Positions 57,712 through 64,000 of a stretch of 64,000 nucleotides of DNA are shown here, piece by piece (the stretch's first letter is position 1; each line of letters starts with the position of its first letter). The translations under genes and the position numbers were made by a program. The notes under the pieces were generated by a model. The model was not told the DNA's origin and searched no databases. It saw only the letters and a program-made list of their open reading frames with translations. Origin of the DNA: Synanceia verrucosa (taxonomy: Eukaryota > Chordata > Actinopteri > Perciformes > Synanceiidae); assembly GCA_029721515.1 (NCBI GenBank), contig JAQQSB010001338.1, positions 1 to 64,000 on the forward strand, in the 5' to 3' direction.

Positions 57712-59129
57712 CTAACAAGGATTGGCGCTATAAATGGGCTCAGGGAACGTTAGGCTTGGTTCTGGTTTTGCTCGCACCTCTAAGTTGTTGGTTGCTAACA
57801 CCGGAGAAATATGGTCTCTTTTCCTGGTTCTGGTCAGAACACGTGCTGCAGCATTCTGGACCAGCTGGAGAGTCTTGATAGACTTATTAGGACAGCCTGA
57901 TAATAAGGAATTGCAATAGTCCAGCCTAAAAGTTACAAATGCATGGACTAATTTTTCTGCATCATTTTGAGAGAGAATATGCCTGATTTTTGCAATGTTA
58001 CGGAGATGGAAAAAAAAAGTGCTTGCTGTTTGTTTCATGTGGATGTTGAAGGACATATCTCGGTCAAAAATTACCCGAGATTCCTAACAGTGGTGCTCAA
58101 GGCTGGTGCAAGCCATCTAGATTAATTAAGTCATTAGATTTATTTAATTTATTTTCTGAGATTTTAGGGGCCAATTAGAATAACCGGTTTTGTCTGAATT
58201 TAACAACAAGAAATTGTCCGTCATCCAAGTTTTTATATCCTTAAGACATGTTTGGAGTATAGCTAACTGGCTGGATTCATCTGACTTAAATGACAAATAT
58301 AGCTGAGTATCATCTGCATAACAGTGAAAGTTTATGGAGTGTTTTCTGATAACATTGCCTGAAGGAAGCATATATAAAGTGAATAGAATTGGCCCAAGCA
58401 CAGAACCTTGAGGAACTCCAAAACTGACTTTAGAGTGCATGGAGGACTCATCATTAACGTGAACAAACTGTGAGCGATCCGATAAATAGGACTTAAACCA
58501 GCTTAAAGCACCAATTAATTGTTCCAATCTCTGGAACAGGATATGGTGGTCGATAGTGTCGAAGGCAGCTGATCTGACGCAATTAGCAGGTCATTAGTAA
58601 TTTTCACCAGAGCTGTCTCTGTGCTATGATATTTTCTAAATCCTGACTGAAAGTCCTCAAATTGATTATTGTTCTGGAGGAAGTCACACAGCTGACTGCA
58701 CACTGTTTTCTCAATTATCTTAGATAGAAAAGGAAGGTTGGATATTGGTCTATAGTTGGCTAAAACTTCAGGATCAAGACCAGGCTTCTTCATAAGAGAT
58801 TTGATTACAGCTACTTTAAATGACTGAGGTACATAGCCTGACAGCAAAGATCAGTTGATCATGTTTAATAAAGAGGTGCTCAGTAACGGTAAAACTTCTT
58901 TAAGCAGTGACGTTGGGATGGGATCTAAGAGACAGGTAGGAGGCTTAGATGAGGAAATCAATGAAGTCAGTTTGTGGAGGTCTATGGGAGAAAAGCAGTC
59001 CAAGTATACATCAAGTTCTTCAATGGGTTCTAAGCTTCCTGTGTTTAGAGACAAAGCAGTTTCAGTCAAAGGCACAGTGTGACTGATTTTCTCCCTAATA
59101 GTTATAATCTTCTCATTAAAGAAGCTCAT
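57712..59129 (-). pseudogene. L2-like LINE reverse transcriptase
   Basis: Three frames form one enzyme. 59,129-58,851 starts MSFFNEKI and holds the entry region with CLLDPIPTSLLKE. 58,847-58,515 holds [27 protein letters not shown] and [22 protein letters not shown]. 58,527-58,144 holds [13 protein letters not shown] and the catalytic YADD at 58,309-58,320, then NSDKT. The frame 58,056-57,712 gives the thumb, with FRLDYCNSLLSG and LQLVQNAAARVLT. All core motifs are intact; a frameshift near 58,550 and stops near 58,850 and 58,100 break continuity. The enzyme would copy LINE RNA at a nicked target site. Confidence 0.92.
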
Positions 59130-59428
59130 GAAGTCACTACTACTGAGGGTTATGGGAATAGATGGTTCAGTAGAGCTGTGGCTCTCTGTCAGCGTGGCTA
59201 CAGTGCTGAAAAGAAACCTGGGGTTGTTTTTTTTTCCTCTATTAATGATGAATAATAAGCTGCTCTGGCCTTACGGAGAGCCTTCCTATAAGCTTTCAAA
59301 CTATCATGCCAGTCCAGGTGAGACTCTTGCAGACCCGGTTAAACACCACTTCCTTTCAAATCTTCTTGCTGCTTGCTTTAAACTGCGGGTGTGAGGGTTA
59401 TACCATGGAGCCAGCTTTCTGTGCTTTA

Positions 59429-60011
59429 CTAGCTTCTTTTAGAGAAGCAACAGAGTCTAGAGATGCCATGCAGAGAGTCTGCAGCACTATCTACCAAATT
59501 ATCAATTTGAGTAGGACTGAAGTCTGAGCCCTCAAGTATATTGATATTAGGTATTGAATTAAAAGCTAATGGAATTATATCCTTAAACTTGGCTACAGCA
59601 CCATCAGATAAGCATCTAGTGTACATGGATTTACCTGATGGAGCGTAGTCAGAAAAAATTAGGTTAACCTTAGAAAAGGTTAACAAGTAATGGTCTGATA
59701 GGAAGGAATTCTGTTGGTGGACTGATAAATGTTCTACTTCAATGCCAGTAGGTCAGGACCAGTCGAGGGTATGGTTAAAAACAGTGAGTTGGTTCTGAAC
59801 ATTCTGACAGAAGCCAATTAAATCTAACAATAGCGATCAAGGCAGTACCAAGGCTGTCACTGTCAACATCCACATGAATAGTAAAGTCACCTACAATAAT
59901 GGCTTTATCAGTTCTCAGGACTAAAGTTGATAAAAACTCAGAGAACTCAGATAGAAAGTCAGAATATGGACCTGGACCTGTGTTTTTGATGATTTTATTC
60001 TGTTTTATCAA
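59429..60011 (-). pseudogene. L2-like LINE endonuclease domain, partial
   Basis: The frame 60,011-59,775 (78 codons) contains FLSTLVLRTDKAIIVGDFTIHVD, where the Asp after VG is a conserved residue of APE-type endonucleases (G-D-F-N-I-H-V-D in intact copies, here Thr for Asn). The frame 59,686-59,429 continues with KVNLIFSDYAPSGKSMYTR, which lies between endonuclease and linker. The N-terminal catalytic residues are missing. Confidence 0.8.
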
Positions 60012-60215
60012 TCACTTATTTGTTTGTATTTAACTTATAATATGTTATTGTTATTTTTATTAATCTAGTTTGCACTTCTCACTTTTTTTCTACTTTTACT
60101 GTTATGATAGCTTTTAATTTTTCACAGTTTGCACAGATTCTTTGGGCTTGTCAGTCATCTGTGAGTCACTTTGAACTGCACTAACCTGTATGAAAGTGTC
60201 ATATTTATTTGTAGA
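59990..60215 (+). repeat. Possible second LINE 3' end, plus strand
   Basis: AT-rich text leads to GAGTCACTTTGAACTGCACT and AACCTGTATGAAAGTGTCAT, the usual ending of L2/CR1-type fish LINEs in plus orientation. It abuts the 5' side of the minus-strand L2-like LINE, so the two would be in opposite orientation. Confidence 0.45.
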
Positions 60216-61745
60216 GGAGCTAGTGGTGCTAACAGGAGGTCACTGACAACACAAGGAAGTGCAATCAGTGACCAGGTGTGAAGCAAATATTGGTGGAGAA
60301 ACTGCTGGAAAATGTCTGTGTAAAATCCATGTGTGTGTTTCCTGTTGCCAACAAGGTGATGAAAAAGAGGAGCTGTGTGATGGACAGACTGACTGCAGAG
60401 ACAGAAAGTGACTGAAGCACGGCTGCTTCAGCTCAAGAGGAGGAAGGAGATCTTTACCTTTCTACCAGTTTTTTACCACATAATCAGAGCTTTTGCACCT
60501 CATATGTATTCTTCTCTGCATGTTTACATGTCATACACCAAGTGCCAAGCTAAAAACCATGTTTTATTTCAAACTTACTTGGCAACAAAACTTGTTTTTG
60601 ATTCTGGTTCCATAGAAGAAGACAGATGTTCTCCATGTTGTAACAGTAGTAGTACTTGCTTCAAAACGTCTGCTGCTTGGCGTGTCTTAATTGCCAATAT
60701 GAACAATAATGATGGAAATATTGGTGTTTGCTGAGAACAAGCTTCATCATGTCAACAGTGTCCTGTCAGATGAACACAGCGGTCTCATTTAGGATGAAGG
60801 TAAGTGGTGTAAATTGTTTGCTTGTGATTTCCTGACAGACCTAACAAAGCATTAATACAGCATTTATAAAGTCAGTATAATTATGTATTACTTAAACATC
60901 CTTTTGTTTTTTTGCACTGAATCACAGCAAAAACTGCTCGTCATATTTTCATCAAACTGAGCATTGTAGCAATGCTAATGTTAATTTTCATTTACCGGCT
61001 ACCAATTTGTCACCTTTCCTCAAATGTGCTCAATATACTACACATACAACATGTAGCAATATTTCTGATTGAGACAGACAAGTAGGTAAACATTTACATT
61101 AATATCAAATTTACATACAACTTATGTTTAAACACCAAGCAACACAGAGAGGGAAATGCTAACTTGCTAACTGCCTGCTAATGACCAGAGTGCATTAAGC
61201 ACCACTGCTAATGTGTGTAAACAACAGGTGTGAAGTGCTTTAGAAGAACCAGTCTATGTTTTAATATGCAGGGTTATTAGCCCTACAACAATAAGCTCCA
61301 GATTTGTGCAGAACTGGAAACAAGCTGACCAAGGATGTTTTCACATCTAGTCCCCTTTAAGTGAACTGAACTCAGTCCTCTGTAAGTGGACCAAAAAGTG
61401 GACCAACAGAAAAAGAACTCAGTTCTTTTGTGTTCACATTGTGAGTTTATCACAAAGAGGACCAGGTTCTCTTTCAGGTCCAATTCAGCTTTGATAGGTT
61501 CTCAGTCCCCTTTCTGTTCACACCTGGTCCTCTAGAGCTCTCAGACCCCCAATGCACTGAATTCTGGGTAGTTTTCACTTGGAACAAAGTGTCTGCTGCC
61601 ACGCTTGCCCTCCTGTGTTTTCTGGTTAGTGTTCACATATGCGCAAACAATGCTGAGTCATTGGTCTGAGTTCGTTTGAAGGGCTGAAAGGGACAAACAC
61701 CCTTATTTAAATGACATTACCTGGTTAATTAAACACATAAACCAT
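60216..61745. other. Spacer with a possible DNA-transposon relic
   Basis: No gene recognised; a 108-codon frame at 60,408-60,734 lacks known domains. The stretch 61,310-61,560 has repeated GGACC and GTTCACA words (for example AGTGGACCAAAAAGTGGACC, TTCACACCTGGTCCTC). This recalls hAT-type non-autonomous elements of fish, but I could not define termini. Confidence 0.35.
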
Positions 61746-61790
61746 TGTCCCTGGGTGGGTTCGAACCACCAACCTTTCGTAGCTAACAGA
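61746..61790 (-). tRNA. tRNA-Asn(GTT) relic, 3' half only
   Basis: The minus strand reads CTGTTAGCTACGAAAGGTTG then GTGGTTCGAACCCACCCAGG and GACA. This matches the anticodon loop (GTT), variable loop, T arm and acceptor 3' strand of vertebrate tRNA-Asn. The T arm and B box are intact. The 5' half is replaced by the block that starts at 61,791. Confidence 0.75.
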
Positions 61791-62160
61791 TGCAGAATAA
61801 CTTTGGAGTAAGTCAAGAGAGGAGGATTCTTCAAATGGACATCACTGCTACATCTGTCCCTCGATCTATTGGGTAGTGACGGACAAATGAAACTTCATGA
61901 AGCACATATTTTTTGACTCCTCCAGATGTAGCACTTGGTTTAAAGGAAAAGGCTAGTGTCATGGAAATTGACAATTTTTTTGCTTTTTCTTTAAACCAAG
62001 AGCGCCATCCAGAGGAGTCAAAAATATCAAAAATACCTCATGAAGCTTCATTAGTTCATCAGTAGTAATGGGCTCCAAAGATATTGTTCTCTATTTTTTA
62101 CTCACTTAAGTTCAAAATTTCCCTGCATTGGCTGGGAAACGGAGCCAGGTCTCCCGCGTG
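61791..62160. repeat. Local duplicate block with tRNA-Gly, copy 1
   Basis: GATGCAGAATAACTTTGGAG, TAAGTCAAGAGAGGAGGATT and CATCACTGCTACATCTGT at the left, and GTAATGGGCTCCAAAGATAT with CTGCATTGGC at the right, recur at 62,288-62,430. Copy 1 differs by an inserted MITE-like element of about 195 bp. Both copies lead into a tRNA-Gly sequence on the minus strand. Confidence 0.85.
61868..62062. repeat. MITE-like inverted-repeat element
   Basis: The left arm reads AACTTCATGAAGCACATATT then TTTTGACTCCTCCAGATGTA and TTGGTTTAAAGGAAAA. The right arm, read in reverse complement, gives GAAGCTTCATGAGG, TTTTTGACTCCTCTGGATGG and TTGGTTTAAAGAAAAA. A central AT-rich loop separates the arms. It has no coding capacity. 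GTAGT occurs on both sides and may be a target duplication. The duplicate block at 62,288 lacks it, and a diverged copy lies at 53,866-53,972. Confidence 0.7.
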
Positions 62161-62194
62161 GGAGGTGAGAATTCTACTACTGAACCACCAGTGC
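62124..62194 (-). tRNA. tRNA-Gly(CCC)-like gene, decayed
   Basis: 71 nt on the minus strand: GCACTGGTGGTTCAGTAGTA at the 5' end, anticodon loop CTCCCAC (anticodon CCC), and 3' acceptor strand CCAATGC with discriminator A. Length and order equal those of vertebrate tRNA-Gly. Damage: one mismatch in the acceptor stem, a C-A pair in the anticodon stem (GCC to ACC), a changed A box, and the B box GGTTCGA altered to GGCTCCG. Probably not transcribed well by RNA polymerase III. Confidence 0.8.
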
Positions 62195-62287
62195 TCAAAC
62201 TAGCAAACCAAACTGCAATTCTCTGAAAAGATTGTTGTTCAAATGTAGCAGATGCTGGATGATACTGCCCTGTACCGTCTAAACAGA

Positions 62288-62455
62288 GATGCAGAATAAC
62301 TTTGGAGTAAGTCAAGAGAGCAGGATTCATCAAATGGACATTACTGCTACATCTGTTACTCGGGGTAATGGGCTCCAAAGATATACTTCTTTAGTTGATG
62401 CTCACTTGCTCAAAACTCCTCTGCATTGGCCGAATCGGACCCGGTCTCCCGGACG
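62288..62455. repeat. Local duplicate block with tRNA-Gly, copy 2
   Basis: Matches 61,791-61,862 and 62,066-62,140 without the MITE-like insertion, so it shows the uninterrupted form of the block. Confidence 0.85.
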
Positions 62456-62459
62456 GCAC
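62422..62459 (-). tRNA. tRNA-Gly relic, 3' part only
   Basis: The minus strand reads CCGGGAGACCGGGTCCGATT then CGGCCAATGCA, the variable loop, T arm and acceptor end of tRNA-Gly with two single-base losses. The 5' half is absent. Confidence 0.65.
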
Positions 62460-63354
62460 TCGGGAAAGGTTAGCTAAACGGCCCTAAACCGCTTCCCATT
62501 CATTTCCAATGGTAGTGCTAAACCACTACGGATGCAATATATGTTTGGCTACTATGCTGTTATGGCGCTGTTAAGAGCTTGATGAAGAGGCAAAGAAGAA
62601 GAAGGAGGAGGAGGCTGTCTTTCATCCTTCAGACTACATCTTCTACTACATCTGCGGAAGAGGCAGCGACTCTCTTGATTTCCACTTGGTGTTTTGTTTT
62701 GTGTTTGAGGTAAGATTTCAATTCTAAATGTAAACCACAGGAAAAATAGTTATATTGGCGTGGGCTTTCTTAAGCTTTGCGTTGCTTCGTTTAATACTGA
62801 CATCACAGTTTGCTGCTAATCTCGTACTCACTGTTACAAAGCCGACCGGCTTTTCCCTCTGAGATAAGTTTTGTGTCGTAACATGGCAAACTGTGATTGA
62901 AGACAAGCTAGTTTATTAATAATGTGTTTAGTTTTCGTGTTGTAGAGTGATAATATCTTGTCAGGGAGATACAGATGTTTTTTTGTTCGTTGGCTAGCTT
63001 CGCCCAAGGGGGGCTTCTTAAAATTAAGGGGCTTTTGTGAAATAACATATACGGCCATGAATAAACATGACTGTATTTTATATTGAGCTATGTAGTTTTC
63101 ATTTCAGGATCAGGTGAAACCTTGTCATTATGTTTCTGATGGCGTGCTTGTTCAGAACGCCGTCGCTTGGTAAAGCTCCTGATGTTGCGCTCGTGACCTC
63201 AGTTTACCTAAGCATCGCTTGCTTTACATGGCTGGATACTTTGTATCCAAGTAGAAAGTACTTTACAAGTTGATGCTGTATTCTTTCTGACAATGATTGT
63301 GCAGTGTCATGATCATACACCTATATCTAAATCTAATGTATGCTTTTATATGTA
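62460..63354. other. Spacer, no gene recognised
   Basis: A purine-rich stretch at 62,580-62,615 (GATGAAGAGGCAAAGAAGAA) is followed by GAGGTAAGAT at 62,707, which could be a splice donor of an untranslated exon. Otherwise no feature seen. Confidence 0.4.
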
Positions 63355-64000
63355 TATATCCATCCATCCATTCTCTTCCGCTTATCCGGGATCGGGTCGC
63401 GGGGGTAGCAGCTTAAGCAGGGAAACCCAGACTTCCCTCTCCCCAGCCACTTCGTCCAGCTCTTCTGGAGGGATCCCGAGGCGTTCCCAGGCCAGCCGAG
63501 AGATATAGTCTCTCCAGCGTGTCCTGGGTCGTCCCCGGGGTCTCCTACCAGTGGGACGTGCCCGGTACACCTCACCAGGGAGGCGTCCGGGAGGCATCCT
63601 TACCAGATGCCCGAGCCACCTCATCTGGCTCCTCTCGATGCGGAGGAGCAGCGGCTCTACTCTGAGCCCCTCCCGGATGGCCGAGCTTCTCACCCTATCT
63701 CTAAGGGAGAGTCCGGACACCCTGCGGAGGAAACTTATTTCGGCCGCTTGTATCCATGATCTTGTTCTTTCGGTCACGACCCACAGCTCGTGACCATAGG
63801 TGAGGGTAGGAACGTAGATCGACTGGTAAATTGAGAGCTTCGCCTTTCGGCTCAGCTCCCTCTTCACCACGACGGACCGATACAGCGTCTGCATCACTGC
63901 AGAAGCTGCACCGACCCGCCTGTCGATCTCCCGCTCCATTTTTCCCTCACTCGTGAACAAGACCCCGAGATACTTGAACTCCTCTACTTGGGGCAGGATC
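63355..64000 (-). mobile_element. RTE-type (Rex3-like) LINE, 3' end
   Basis: Minus-strand element running off the right edge of the window. The 3' end reads GGATAAGCGGAAGAGAATGG followed by a short GGAT-type repeat (ATGGATGGATGGATA), the typical end of RTE-clade elements in fish. It encodes the C-terminal part of the reverse transcriptase protein up to about 40 bp from that tail. High GC (over 55 percent) sets it apart from its AT-rich surroundings. Confidence 0.88.
63382..63999 (-). CDS. RTE-type LINE reverse transcriptase protein, C-terminal part
   Basis: Open from the window edge to the stop at 63,382-63,384, about 205 codons, with no interruption. The residues upstream of the first in-window Met (63,960) stay open and coding-like (EEFKYLGVLFTSEG), so the true start lies outside the window. 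The sequence contains FKYLGVLFTSEG, LSIYQSIYVPTLTYGHELW, SFLRRVSGLSLRDRVRSS, RSQMRWLGHLVRMPPGRLP and GRRPRGRPRTRWRDY. These are the thumb and C-terminal region of RTE-clade reverse transcriptases, downstream of the catalytic domain. The Arg-rich stretch probably binds RNA or DNA. It is the only long frame in the window that looks undamaged, hinting at a recent insertion. A same-position plus-strand frame is a shadow. Confidence 0.9.
   Translation of the reverse strand: MLPQVEEFKYLGVLFTSEGKMEREIDRRVGAASAVMQTLYRSVVVKRELSRKAKLSIYQSIYVPTLTYGHELWVVTERTRSWIQAAEISFLRRVSGLSLRDRVRSSAIREGLRVEPLLLRIERSQMRWLGHLVRMPPGRLPGEVYRARPTGRRPRGRPRTRWRDYISRLAWERLGIPPEELDEVAGEREVWVSLLKLLPPRPDPG

Larger units (their letters stand above)
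57712..60011 (-). mobile_element. L2-like LINE, minus strand, truncated
   Basis: From 60,011 down to 57,712 the minus strand encodes the end of an endonuclease domain, a linker, reverse transcriptase fingers and palm, and the thumb region, in that order. Motif style matches the L2 branch of the Jockey group, common in fish. The 5' end is cut within the endonuclease and the 3' end within the thumb (the text diverges after ATNNLEV near 57,780). Breaks are frameshifts between otherwise well conserved blocks. Confidence 0.9.

Noticed and set aside
1..64000. Host protein-coding genes
   Set aside because: No multi-exon structure with recognisable domains was found. Only isolated splice-like sites were seen, and all long frames belong to repeats or mobile elements.

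Overview
This is eukaryotic, almost certainly teleost fish, intergenic DNA. No bacterial operons or ribosome-binding sites are present, and I found no host protein-coding gene that I can defend. The teleost call rests on the mix of mobile elements: an L2-like LINE, two Tx1/L1-like LINEs, an RTE (Rex3-like) LINE with a GGAT-type tail, a Ty3/Gypsy chromovirus, a Tc1/mariner transposon and a retroviral pol relic. Decayed tRNA genes of several isotypes also lie in clusters, as is common in fish genomes.

Layout. 1-14,554: one tandem satellite of about 82 bp per unit, roughly 175-180 units, running off the left edge of the window. 14,568-15,135: single-copy flank that recurs at 22,172-22,540. 15,581-16,612: a second tandem array with a 58-bp unit; its left end holds one diverged copy of the 82-bp unit fused to the 58-bp unit, a likely fossil of how the satellite arose. 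18,100-20,010: broken retroviral RNase H and integrase. 22,553-24,545: degenerate minus-strand Tx1/L1-like LINE. 25,100-32,510: a repeat of unknown class ('family A') split by a 5.3-kb Tx1/L1-like LINE, with a 6-bp target duplication. 32,730-34,140: minus-strand remnant of a repeated ORF of uncertain class. 36,480-40,700: stretch with anomalous base smearing, including an inverted copy of family A that preserves the empty site of the LINE.

42,489-42,560: decayed tRNA-Ala. 42,876-48,699: chromovirus with two LTRs, gag zinc knuckle, protease, RT, RNase H, integrase and chromodomain. 48,730-48,848: TA/CA microsatellite, into which a 1.6-kb Tc1 element (48,849-50,466) inserted. 52,340-53,500: possible micro-exons. 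54,046-56,554 and 61,746-62,459: tRNA relics (Ser, Ala, Asn, Gly). 57,712-60,011: minus-strand L2-like LINE. 63,355-64,000: 3' end of an RTE-type LINE, the only long open frame in the window.

How parts relate: the story is one of nested insertion and duplication rather than cooperating genes. The two chromovirus LTRs differ mostly by indels, and many coding breaks across the window are single-base frameshifts beside conserved motifs. Part of the apparent decay may therefore be assembly error. I did not find a convincing new functional system; the strongest leads are the satellite/minisatellite hybrid junction, the nested insertion with its internal empty site, and the tRNA relic clusters.
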